From Blastococcus fimeti (GTDB taxonomy: Bacteria; Actinomycetota; Actinomycetes; Mycobacteriales; Geodermatophilaceae): a stretch of DNA of 60,576 bases. Shown here one piece after another: positions 47,713 through 56,801 of this stretch. The stretch covers positions 1 through 60,576 of the forward strand of contig FNAW01000011.1 in NCBI GenBank assembly GCA_900102115.1, written 5' to 3'. Position numbers and translations under genes: made by a program. The notes beneath the pieces were generated by a model. That model worked only from the letters and a program-made list of their open reading frames with translations. It did not search any database and was not told the origin of the DNA. Position 1 is the first letter of the stretch, and every line of letters begins with the position of its first letter.

Positions 47713-50700
47713 ATGACCGGGGTGAAGACCTGGCTCGACAGCTGGCCGGTGTACCGGCAGCTCACCGGCGCGGACCCGTTCGGTCGCGGCAGCGCGGCGC
47801 GCAGCAAGGCGACCGACGCGACGGTGTCGCGCACGGCCACGGCCGACAAGGTCGTGAAGAGCGTCTGCCCGTACTGCGCCGTCGGTTGTGCGCAGAACGT
47901 GTACGTGAAGGACGAGAAGATCGTCCAGATCGAGGGCGACCCGAACTCGCCGATCAACCGCGGGCGGCTGTGCCCCAAGGGCAGCGCGAGCAAGCAGCTG
48001 GTCACCAGCCCGACGCGGGTCACCACGGTCAAGTACCGCCGTCCCTACGGGACGGAGTGGGAGGACCTGGATCTCGACACCGCGATGGAGATGATCGCCG
48101 ACCGCGTGCTCGCCGCCCGTGAGAAGGGCTGGCAGGTCGAGGACGGCGGAAACCGCGTCAACCGGACGATGGGGATAGCGAGCCTCGGAGGGGCGACCCT
48201 CGACAACGAGGAGAACTACCTCATGAAGAAGCTCTACAGCGCCCTGGGCGCGATCCAGATCGAGAACCAGGCCCGCATATAGCACTCCTCCACGGTGCCC
48301 GGTCTGGGTGCCTCGTTCGGCCGTGGTGGCGCAACCAACTTCCTCGAGGACCTCTCGAACTCCGACTGCATCGTCATCGAGGGTTCGAACATGGCCGAGT
48401 GCCATCCCGTGGGCTTCCAGTGGGTGACCGAGGCCAAGGCCCGCGGCGCGAAGATCGTGCACATCGACCCGCGGTTCACCCGCACCAGCGCGATCGCCGA
48501 CCTGCACGTGCCGCTGCGCATGGGCACCGACATCGCGTTCCTCGGCGGCCTGATCAAGTACGTGCTCGACAACGACCTGTACTTCAAGGAGTACGTCGTC
48601 GCCTACACCAACGCCGCGGCGCTGGTGAGTGAGGACTTCGTCGACACCGAGGACCTCGACGGCCTCTTCTCCGGTTTCGACGCCGAGACGCGCATGTACG
48701 ACGAGGACAGCTGGCAGTACGACCCCGAGGAGTCCGACCACTCCGGGGCCGAGCAGCCGGCCGAGGCTGCCGAGCAGGAGCAGAGCGACGACCACCCGGA
48801 CGTCAAGAGCTCCGACCGGGCGCAGTCGTCCGGCAGCGGAGGCCCGACGATCCCGTCGAAGCCCAAGCGGGACGAGACGCTGCAGCACCCGCGCTCGGTC
48901 TTCCAGGTCCTCAAGCGGCACTACGCGCGCTACACGCCGGAGATGGTGTCCGAGGTCTGCGGCATCGAGCCCGAGGTGTTCGAGCAGGTGGCCGAGTGGG
49001 TCACCGCGAACAGCAACCGCGACCGGACGACGGCGTGGGTCTACTCGGTGGGCTGGACCCAGCACAGCGTGGGCGCGCAGTACATCCGCACCTGCTCGAT
49101 CCTGCAGACGCTGCTCGGCAACATCGGCCGTCCCGGCGGCGGCATCATGGCGCTGCGCGGGCACGCGAGCATCCAGGGCTCCACCGACATCCCGACGCTC
49201 TACAACCTGCTGCCCGGCTACCTGCCGATGCCGCACGCCATGCAGCACGGCACGCTCGACGAGTACGTCGCCGACGCCGCCGGGAAGGCGGGCTTCTGGG
49301 GCAACAAGCGCTCCTACATGGTCAGCCTGCTCAAGGCCTGGTGGGGCGACGCCGCGACGGCGGAGAACGACTTCGCCTTCGACTACCTGCCCAAGATCAA
49401 CGGCGACCACAGCTCCTACCGGACGATCGCCGACATGATCGAGGGGAAGGTCTCCGGCTACTTCCTGGTCGGGGAGAACCCCACCGTCGGGCACCCCAAC
49501 GGCCGGATGAACCGCTTCGGGCTGGCCAACCTCGACTGGATGGTCGTCCGCGACCTTCAGATGATCGAATCGGCGACCTTCTGGAAGGAAGGCCCGGAGC
49601 ACGAGACGGGTGAGCTGGCCCCGGAGACGATCGGCACCGAGGTCTTCTTCATGCCGGCGGCGACGCACGTGGAGAAGGAAGGCACCTTCACCCAGACACA
49701 GCGGGTGCTGCAGTGGCGGCACAAGGCCGTCGAGCCGCCGAACGACGCCCGCAGCGACCTGTGGTTCTACTACCACCTCGGCCGGATGCTGCGGGAGCGG
49801 CTGGCGGACTCCACCGACCCGAGGGACCGCCCGCTGCTGGACCTCACCTGGGACTACCCGGTCGAGGGGGAGACGCAGGACCCGAGCGCCGAGGCAGTGC
49901 TGCGCGAGATCAACGGCGTCGGCGCCGACGGACGGGCGCTGTCGTCCTACATGCAGATGAAGGAGGACGGCTCGACCAGCGGCGGCTGCTGGATCTACTG
50001 CGGCGTCTACGCCGACGAGGTCAACCAGGCCGCGCGCCGGAAGCCGGCCGCGGAGCAGGGCGCCGTCGCCTCGGAGTGGGGCTGGGCGTGGCCGCTCAAC
50101 CGCCGGATGCTCTACAACCGCGCCTCGGCCGACCCCGAGGGCAAGCCGTGGAGCGAGCGCAAGAAGTACGTGTACTGGGACGAGGCCGCCGGCGAGTGGA
50201 CCGGTGCCGACGTGCCGGACTTCGAGAAGAACAAGCGCCCCGACTACGTGCCGCCGGACGGCGCCAAGGCGCAGGACGCCCTCGCCGGGACGGACCCGTT
50301 CGTCATGCAGGGCGACGGGAAGGCGTGGCTGTACGCGCCCTCCGGAGTGGTCGACGGCCCGCTGCCGACGCACTACGAGCCGGTGGAGTCCGTCGTCGAG
50401 AACCACCTGTACTCGGTGCAGGCCAACCCGACCGTCGAGCGCATCCCGGGCCCGTGGAACCGGGAGAACCCCTCGCTCAGCGAGGTCTTCCCGTTCCAGG
50501 TGACCACCTACCGGATCACCGAGCACCACACGGCCGGCGGGATGAGCCGCACCCTGCCCTACCTCGCCGAGCTCCAGCCGGAGTTCTTCGTCGAGGTGAG
50601 CCCCGAGCTGGCCCGGCTGCGGGGGCTCGCCAACGGCGAGTTCGCGACGCTGGTCAGCGCCCGGACGGCGATCGAGGCGAAGGTCCTGGTCACCGAGCGG

Positions 50701-51012
50701 ATGCGCCCGATCAGGCTGGGCGGTGGCCAGGTGGTGCACCAGATCGGCATGCCGTACCACTGGTCCTACGCGGGCATCTCCACCGGCGACTCGGCCAACG
50801 ACCTGCTGGGGATCGCGCTGGACCCGAACACGCACATCCAGGAGGACAAGGTCAGCACCGCGGACATCGTCCCGGGACGTCGCCCGCGGGGTCCGGAGCT
50901 GCTCGAGTTCGTGGAGGAGTACCGCCGCCGGGCCGGGGTGGACTCCGGCCGCGTGGGCGTCAACGGCCGCGCTCCGGTGGACGCCGACGCGGGGGAGGGC
51001 TCCACCCTCTGA
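47713..51012 (+). CDS. Formate dehydrogenase catalytic subunit, selenocysteine encoded by in-frame TAG
   Basis: Mo/W-bis-MGD enzyme oxidising formate to CO2. Read through TAG 48280-48282 (residue 190), the product is 1099 aa. Residues 52-87 bind one 4Fe-4S cluster (C-P-Y-C-x3-C, then G-R-L-C-P-K-G). Residue 190 falls in N-Q-A-R-I-x-H-S-S-T-V, the position of active-site Sec/Cys in FdnG/FdhF, where E. coli has UGA. A SECIS-like hairpin with loop GGUCU follows at the same 18-nt distance as in fdhF. Both halves are intact family sequence in one frame, so this is recoding, not a broken gene. There is no Tat signal, and an acidic, Ser-rich insertion (~335-395) is present. Heads an operon with iron-sulfur and NrfD-type subunits. 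Confidence 0.93.
48280..48326 (+). promoter_or_regulatory. SECIS element with UAG selenocysteine codon
   Basis: TAG (48280-48282), 18 nt, then a stem-loop: GGUGCCC (48294-48300) pairs with GGGUGCC (48306-48312) using two G-U pairs, loop GGUCU (48301-48305). A lower stem CCAC (48290-48293) can pair with GUGG (48323-48326). The apical loop and its distance from the codon match the E. coli fdhF SECIS recognised by SelB. Confidence 0.88.
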
Positions 51013-51040
51013 TGATTCCGAACCCAGCGAAGGGCGCGGC

Positions 51041-52108
51041 ATGACCTCGATCAGCTCCGTGAGCGCGGCGTTCACCGGCCGCGACTCGGGCAACCGGCTC
51101 TACGGGCCGGTGCCCGACGTCACCGAGCAGGCGGGTTACGTGGAGGAGCACCCCGAGCGGGTCGGCTTCTTCACCGACACGTCGGTCTGCATCGGCTGCA
51201 AGGCCTGCGAGGTGGCCTGCAAGGAGTGGAACACGCTCCCGATGGACGACTCGCACGGTGTGAAGGACGCTCTCGGGCTCTCCGGGATGTCGTACGACAA
51301 CACCGGCCAGCTCGGCGCCAACTCCTGGCGGCACGTGGCCTTCATCGAGCAGAGCCGCGCCGTCGACCTGCCGATGCCGACCTTCGGACGGCCGGGCGAC
51401 GACCGGCACGACCACGGCCCCTCCGTGGCCGGCTCCGGTGACCCGGACACCACTGCGAAGGCCCAGGCCAGCGTGCTCAACGTCGAGGCGCTGAGCGAGT
51501 TCGACCCGCAGACCGGGCAGAGCGGCGCGGACAAGCAGGTGCGCTGGCTGATGAGCTCCGACGTCTGCAAGCACTGCACGCACGCGGGCTGCCTCGACGT
51601 CTGCCCCACCGGGGCGCTGTTCCGCACCGAGTTCGGCACCGTCGTCGTGCAGGGCGACATCTGCAACGGCTGCGGCTACTGCGTGGCCTCCTGCCCCTAC
51701 GGCGTCATCGACCAGCGCAAGGACGACGGCCGGGTCTTCAAGTGCACGATGTGCTACGACCGGCTGACCGACGGGCTGATGCCGGCGTGCGCCACCGCCT
51801 GCCCCACGCAGTCGATCCAGTTCGGCGACCTCGACGAGCTCCAGGCCCGCGCCGACGCGCGGCTGGCCACGCTCCAGGACCAGGGCGTGGAGACGGCGCG
51901 GCTGTACGGGCGCGACGAGAGCGACGGCGTCGGCGGGGTGGGCGCGTTCTTCCTGCTGCTGGACGAGCCGGAGGTCTACGGCCTGCCGCCGGACCCGATC
52001 GTGACCACCCGCGACCTCCCGGCGATGTGGCGGGCGGCCGGCAAGGCGGCGCTCATGATGGTCGGCGTCGCGGTGACCGCGATCGTCGGCTCCCGGCGGC
52101 CCCGATGA
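51041..52108 (+). CDS. Formate dehydrogenase iron-sulfur subunit
   Basis: Electron-transfer subunit, 355 aa, with four cysteine clusters: C-I-G-C-K-A-C-E-V-A-C, C-K-H-C-T-H-A-G-C-L-D-V-C-P, C-N-G-C-G-Y-C-V-A-S-C-P and C-T-M-C-Y plus C-A-T-A-C-P, matching the FdnH/FdoH pattern for four 4Fe-4S centres. The C-terminal hydrophobic segment (A-L-M-M-V-G-V-A-V-T-A-I-V-G) could anchor it to the membrane subunit. ATG 51041 is preceded by AAGGGC; a 10-codon mini-frame links it to the catalytic gene. Likely carries electrons from the selenoprotein to the quinone-reactive subunit. Confidence 0.93.
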   Translation: MTSISSVSAAFTGRDSGNRLYGPVPDVTEQAGYVEEHPERVGFFTDTSVCIGCKACEVACKEWNTLPMDDSHGVKDALGLSGMSYDNTGQLGANSWRHVAFIEQSRAVDLPMPTFGRPGDDRHDHGPSVAGSGDPDTTAKAQASVLNVEALSEFDPQTGQSGADKQVRWLMSSDVCKHCTHAGCLDVCPTGALFRTEFGTVVVQGDICNGCGYCVASCPYGVIDQRKDDGRVFKCTMCYDRLTDGLMPACATACPTQSIQFGDLDELQARADARLATLQDQGVETARLYGRDESDGVGGVGAFFLLLDEPEVYGLPPDPIVTTRDLPAMWRAAGKAALMMVGVAVTAIVGSRRPR

Positions 52109-52136
52109 GAGGGCAGAAGTGGCCATTCCTGCCCTC
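52109..52136. repeat. Palindrome (type B), copy 3, inside the formate dehydrogenase operon
   Basis: Arms GAGGGCAG / CTGCCCTC around an imperfect 12-nt centre with TGGCCA. It starts on the base after the iron-sulfur subunit stop and lies 12 bases before the NrfD-like ATG, so it cannot simply end the operon; it may lower expression of the last gene or stabilise the upstream part. Confidence 0.85.
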
Positions 52137-52148
52137 GGGGGGAGCGGC

Positions 52149-53225
52149 ATGACCGGCGGGATCACCAGCCCGGGCGCCGGGTGGCGGCAGGCCGACCGGG
52201 GCCCGGCCACGCAGCAGACGACCAAGAAGCGCCGCAAGCGCGGCGGCGGGCGTGGTCGCGGCGAGGTCGCGATGGTCGACGACGTCGAGTTCACCTCGTA
52301 CTACGGCCGGCAGATCGTCAAGACGCCGGTGTGGAAGAGCCCCGACGTCCCGCTCTACCTGTTCCTGGGCGGTGCGGCCGGCTCCTCGGCGATCCTCGGG
52401 GCGCTGGCCGACGTCAGCGGGCGCCCGGCGCTGACCCGCACCGCGCGGCTCACCGCCGGCGGCGGCTCGATTCTGTCGGTGGTCTTCCTGATCCACGACT
52501 TGGGGCGGCCCGAGCGGTTCCTGCACATGCTGCGGGTGTTCAAGGTGACCTCGCCGCTGTCGGTCGGCACCTACATCCTGGCGCCGTTCAGCGCGGCGGC
52601 CGGAGCGACGGCGGCGGTCGAGCTGCTGGGCTGGTTCCCGCGGCTCAAGCGGTTCGGTGGTGCGGTGGCCGCGGTGTTCGGCGGGCCGCTGGCGACCTAC
52701 ACCGGGGTGCTGTTGGCCAACACCGCGGTGCCGTCGTGGCACGAGTTCCACACCAAGCTGCCGTTCGTCTTCGGTGGCTCGGCGATGGCGGCCGGCGGCG
52801 GCATCTGCATGGCCCTGACGCCGCTGAGCGAGTCCGAACCCGCGCGGAAGATGGCGATCCTCGGCGCCGGCATCGAGCTGGCGGCGCTGCGCGGGGTCGA
52901 GAACAGTGACAGCCTCCTGGCCGAGCCGTACCACGAGGGCCGGCCGGGCCAGTTCATGCGGGCGGCGCGGGCGTGCACCGCGGGTGGCCTCGGGCTGGCC
53001 GTGCTCGGCGGGCGCCGGCGGTGGGGCGCGGTGGCCTCCGGCGCGCTGCTGGCGGCCGGCTCGCTGCTCACCCGCTTCGGCGTCTTCGAGGCCGGGATCG
53101 CCAGCACCAAGGACCCGAAGTACGTCGTCGTCCCGCAGCGGGAGCGGATGGCGGCCCGGGAGGCGCAGCGCGCTGCCGGAGTGCCGGCGGACGACCCGCA
53201 CGAGGCGAAGTCGGTCAGCTCCTAG
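52149..53225 (+). CDS. NrfD/PsrC-family membrane subunit of formate dehydrogenase
   Basis: Quinone-reactive membrane anchor, 358 aa, with roughly eight helices after a basic N-terminal head (K-K-R-R-K-R-G-G-G). Family features include D-V-P-L-Y-L-F-L-G-G, H-D-L-G-R-P-E-R-F and W-H-E-F-H. It replaces the cytochrome b subunit (FdoI type) used by enterobacterial enzymes, so electrons likely go straight to menaquinone. ATG 52149 has GGGGGAG upstream; GTG 52119 inside the palindrome is rejected. Ends with TAG. Confidence 0.9.
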   Translation: MTGGITSPGAGWRQADRGPATQQTTKKRRKRGGGRGRGEVAMVDDVEFTSYYGRQIVKTPVWKSPDVPLYLFLGGAAGSSAILGALADVSGRPALTRTARLTAGGGSILSVVFLIHDLGRPERFLHMLRVFKVTSPLSVGTYILAPFSAAAGATAAVELLGWFPRLKRFGGAVAAVFGGPLATYTGVLLANTAVPSWHEFHTKLPFVFGGSAMAAGGGICMALTPLSESEPARKMAILGAGIELAALRGVENSDSLLAEPYHEGRPGQFMRAARACTAGGLGLAVLGGRRRWGAVASGALLAAGSLLTRFGVFEAGIASTKDPKYVVVPQRERMAAREAQRAAGVPADDPHEAKSVSS

Positions 53226-53274
53226 CGAGCGCTCACGACCGGTCGGTCCGCCGGGAGCCCGCGGGCAACCCCCC

Positions 53275-53303
53275 TCAAGAACGGACGGGACGGTGCCGAT
53301 ACC
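53275..53303 (+). promoter_or_regulatory. Putative FliA/WhiG-type promoter of the four-gene operon
   Basis: CTCAAG (53275-53280), 15 nt, GCCGATAC (53296-53303), about 50 bases before the kinase start. Boxes and spacing match the 9459-9487 element and resemble the motility-sigma consensus of motile actinobacteria. Confidence 0.55.
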
Positions 53304-53354
53304 TGGGGGGCGGGCCCGCCGGAGGTCAGCGCAGGTCGAGGGACGGGTGCACAC

Positions 53355-56300
53355 GTGGGGACGACGGTCGTGGCGGGCGAGGCGACGTCCGGACGGATCA
53401 CCCCGGCCCAGCTGGCGGCGAGCTTCGCCGAGCGGACGGCTGCGGGCACGCTGACCCCCGACGACGCCAAGGACCACTTCCGCTCCCTCGACGCGCTCGC
53501 CCAGGACGGCGCTCCGATGGCCGACTGCCTGGCCGCGCTCGACGCGATGCTCGACGACGCGCGCGCCACCGACTCGCTGGGTCGCGGCCTGCTGATCATC
53601 TCGGCCAACGTCCGGGCCCTCTACGGCGACGTGGAGGAGGCCGCCGCGACGATGATCGCGGCGTACCGCTCGCGCCCCGAGGGCTTCACCGCCGGGCACC
53701 CCACCCTCGCCGTCCGCCGGCTCCGCTCGTTCGGCCCCGACGCGGCGGTCGGCTTCCTCACCGAACTCCGCGCCGCCGGGGTGCCGGTCGACCTCGAGCG
53801 CCAGTCGGCGGTGGTCGTCGGCCCGCTGGAGAGCGCGCAGAGCACCGCCGAGCTCACCGACGCGATCGCCACCCTCGCCGAGACCGGCGGCCTTCCCGAC
53901 GTCGTCGCCGCGGGCCGGGCGCTCTCCGTGCTCCGCGGCGCGCCGGGCCGCACGGCGGAGCACGCGGTGAGCCTCTTCCGGCTCGCCCGCGAGACCTGCC
54001 CGCTGACGCCCCGCATGCTCAACGACGCCCTGACCGTGCTGGCCGAGCTCGGCGCCGCCGACGAGAGCGCGATGCTGCTCGAGGAGGCACGGTCGGGCGG
54101 GCTCGAGCCCGGCGCCCTGCACCGCGTCACCCACATGCAGGCGCTGAACAACGCGCTGCGCTACGAGGAATCCCTCGGTGCCTATCGGGAGTACCTCGCC
54201 GCCGGGCACCCCGCCAACGTGCGCGCGCGGCGCACCCACCTGACCGCGCTGTGCTGGAACGAGCAGCCCGACGAGGCGCGCGTCGCGCTTCTGGACTGGG
54301 CCGACGCCGTCCGGGTCGGCAGCGTCGAGGCCCCGGCACCGGCGCTGCTCACCTCCGTGCTCAACGCGCTCGCCCAGGACGACACCGGCGACCTGGTGGA
54401 CGCCGTCGAGCGGACCACCGACGCGTTCGAGTGGAACGAGCACCACCGCAAGCTGGTCCTCGGCGTCACCTCCCGCTCGCGCGCGCTGGTCGACCACGCG
54501 CGCGCCCTGGCCGCGCTCAGCACCGTCCGCCGGCCCACCCGCCACGAGCTGGAGAACCTGCTCCGGCTCGCCGTCGACCGGCACGTCGACGACGTGATCA
54601 GCGCGCTCACCCGCGTCTGCGACGCGGTTCCCCGCACCGCGGCGATCCTGGGCGGCACCCTGGCCGCCGCCCAGCTCGAGCGGGGTGCGCTCGCCGCCGC
54701 CGAGGAGACCGCGCGGACCAGCCGTGCCCCGGAGGCGATCGAGGCCGTCACCTACGCGCACCTGGCCGCGGGGGACATCGACGCGGCGCTGCGCACCGCC
54801 CGGATGTTCGATCCCGAGGACGACGGCCCCCGGCCGCGGCCCGGCCCCATGCCGCACCCGCCGGCGCTGGTCGGCCGGATGGTGCGGGCGCTCGCCGCCC
54901 GCCGCGGCACGCCCGAGGCCGAGGAGTGGCTGCGCGGGTACGCGGTGCGCGGCTGGCCGGCCACGGCGTGGGAGGGCCTGGCGTCGGCCTACCGCCGGGG
55001 CAAGGGCAACGTCTCGGCGATCGAGCGGCTCATGACGCGCATGCGGCGCGTCGGCATCCGGCCCACCGGCGACGTGTGGGCGCACGCGCTCTACGCGCTG
55101 CCGCGGGCCAAGCGCGCGGACCGGGTGGCCGAGGCGCTCACCGCCATGCGGGCCGACCGCGTCCAGCCGACCGCGGCCTTCTTCACCGCCGCGATCGTCG
55201 GCGCCCTGCAGCCGGCCAAGGTCCACGTGCCGGACGGCGGGGACGTCGAGAGCGTCGCCTGGGCGCACGCCCGCACGGCGATCGCCGACGGCGAGGCGCT
55301 GCTGGCACAGGCCGTGACGGAACTGGAGGCGCCGACCGGGGACCCCGCCCGCACGCCGGAGCGGTGGTTCAGCGCCGCGCAGCTGCTGGAGATCGCCCGG
55401 TCCTATCCGCTGAGCCGACGGCCCTACGCCCAGGTGGACGCCGCCGTCGAGGTCCGGCTGGCCGAGGAGACCGAGCCCGCCGAGCAGTTCGGCGCCTTCC
55501 TCGGCGCCGTCGCCGCCGCGCACGCCCGGGCACTGCTGCCCGAGGGCGTCGAGCGGCTGCGCGCGGTCGCCGCCCGGGTCGGTGAGGCCGACCGGCCCGA
55601 GCTGGCCGAGGCGCTGCTGGACTCCCTCGCCGACGACCCGGGCGCCGCCGTCCGCGCCGTCCTCGCCGAGAACGACCGGCGGCTGCTCGCCGCCGACGTG
55701 GTGGCCGACGCCGCCGGGCGGGCGCTCGCCCGCACCGGGGACGCCGGAACGGTCGAGCGGGTGCTGGTCACCGCCGAGCCGCCGCTGCCCGAGGAGCAGG
55801 CCGAGCGGCTGGTCAGCGCCGCCGTCCTGGAGTTCGAGGACGCCGGCCGGATGGAGGACGCCCGCCGGATCGGGACGCTCGCCGAGGGCCGCGGCCTGGA
55901 CCTGAGCCCCGGCGCGCAGGGCGCGCTCATCGCCACCCACCGCCCCGCCGACCCGCTGGCGACCGAGGACCAGGGGCCGGTCTGGACCACCGCACAGCTC
56001 GCCGCGTTCAACGGCCTGCTGCACCACGAGATCGCCAACCAGTTGCAGGTCAGCAGGTCGCGCACCCGGCTGCTGGGCTCCGCGTTGGCCAGCCTGCGCG
56101 AGAACCTGCCGCCCGAGGTGGCCGAGCGCGTCGCGGACTCCCTGACCAAGCTCGCCCGCGTGCAGCAGGCGCTGTTCGACGTCCAGGACGAGCAGCAGAG
56201 CACGATCGACAAGATCGTCGCGGCGGCGGACCAGGAGCGGGCGTCGGCCGGCGTCGTCCCGGTGCTGGACGCGATGACCGTCGTCGCCCAGCAGATGGCC

Positions 56301-56801
56301 GGCGCGGCCGAGGCGGCGCGCACCGGGATCCGGGTCGTCAACGGCGAGGAGTGCGCACGGCTGCACGTCCGCGGGCACGCGACGCTGCTCCAGTTCGCGC
56401 TGCACAACCTGATCTCGAACGGCATCAAGGCGCACACCCGCGCGAAGGACGAGCTCCGCCGGGAGATCGAGCTGTTCGCGACCTTCGCCGAGTCCGCCCG
56501 CGAGGACCTGGGGGTGGCGCCCTACGGCTGGGTGATCGTCTCCGTCCGGGACCACGGCGACGGCGTCCCCGACGACCTGCCCGACAACGTGGCGAACTGG
56601 TCGATGCCCGGGCAGCCGGGCCTCGGCGCCGGGATCGGCCTGAGCCGCACCGAGAACATGATCCGCCTCTCCGGAGGCGAGCTGTGGGTCGACCAGTCGG
56701 TCACCGAGGGCAGCCGCTTCTGCTTCCGCCTGCCGTCCGCCGCGCGCCGCCAGGCGCGGGGCGCCCAGTCCACCACCCGAGAGGACCCCTCCCGTGACTG
56801 A
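53355..56801 (+). CDS. Soluble histidine kinase with helical-repeat (TPR/PPR-like) sensor region
   Basis: A 1148-aa cytoplasmic protein. The first ~870 residues are a long array of paired helices; some units (R-R-V-G-I-R-P-T-G-D-V-W-A-H-A-L and R-A-D-R-V-Q-P-T-A-A-F-F) resemble 35-residue PPR units, others TPR. The C-terminal part has a kinase core: L-H-H-E-I-A-N-Q-L with the likely phospho-His (~890), N-box N-L-I-S-N-G-I-K-A (~1017), G1 D-H-G-D-G-V-P (~1065) and G2 L-G-A-G-I-G-L-S. No membrane helix. GTG 53355 has GAGGGACGGG upstream. It overlaps the receiver gene by 8 bases. Repeats suggest it senses a protein or RNA. Confidence 0.82.
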   Translation: MGTTVVAGEATSGRITPAQLAASFAERTAAGTLTPDDAKDHFRSLDALAQDGAPMADCLAALDAMLDDARATDSLGRGLLIISANVRALYGDVEEAAATMIAAYRSRPEGFTAGHPTLAVRRLRSFGPDAAVGFLTELRAAGVPVDLERQSAVVVGPLESAQSTAELTDAIATLAETGGLPDVVAAGRALSVLRGAPGRTAEHAVSLFRLARETCPLTPRMLNDALTVLAELGAADESAMLLEEARSGGLEPGALHRVTHMQALNNALRYEESLGAYREYLAAGHPANVRARRTHLTALCWNEQPDEARVALLDWADAVRVGSVEAPAPALLTSVLNALAQDDTGDLVDAVERTTDAFEWNEHHRKLVLGVTSRSRALVDHARALAALSTVRRPTRHELENLLRLAVDRHVDDVISALTRVCDAVPRTAAILGGTLAAAQLERGALAAAEETARTSRAPEAIEAVTYAHLAAGDIDAALRTARMFDPEDDGPRPRPGPMPHPPALVGRMVRALAARRGTPEAEEWLRGYAVRGWPATAWEGLASAYRRGKGNVSAIERLMTRMRRVGIRPTGDVWAHALYALPRAKRADRVAEALTAMRADRVQPTAAFFTAAIVGALQPAKVHVPDGGDVESVAWAHARTAIADGEALLAQAVTELEAPTGDPARTPERWFSAAQLLEIARSYPLSRRPYAQVDAAVEVRLAEETEPAEQFGAFLGAVAAAHARALLPEGVERLRAVAARVGEADRPELAEALLDSLADDPGAAVRAVLAENDRRLLAADVVADAAGRALARTGDAGTVERVLVTAEPPLPEEQAERLVSAAVLEFEDAGRMEDARRIGTLAEGRGLDLSPGAQGALIATHRPADPLATEDQGPVWTTAQLAAFNGLLHHEIANQLQVSRSRTRLLGSALASLRENLPPEVAERVADSLTKLARVQQALFDVQDEQQSTIDKIVAAADQERASAGVVPVLDAMTVVAQQMAGAAEAARTGIRVVNGEECARLHVRGHATLLQFALHNLISNGIKAHTRAKDELRREIELFATFAESAREDLGVAPYGWVIVSVRDHGDGVPDDLPDNVANWSMPGQPGLGAGIGLSRTENMIRLSGGELWVDQSVTEGSRFCFRLPSAARRQARGAQSTTREDPSRD

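Noticed and set aside
48280..48282. Premature stop making formate dehydrogenase a pseudogene or two genes
   Set aside because: Both halves are intact family sequence in one frame, the codon is at the selenocysteine position and a SECIS loop follows at the standard distance.
47446..51093. Leftward reading frame of about 1200 codons opposite formate dehydrogenase
   Set aside because: Antisense shadow of a well-supported forward gene.
52119..52148. GTG start of the NrfD-like gene within the palindrome
   Set aside because: ATG 52149 has a clear GGGGGAG ribosome site; the extension only translates the palindrome.
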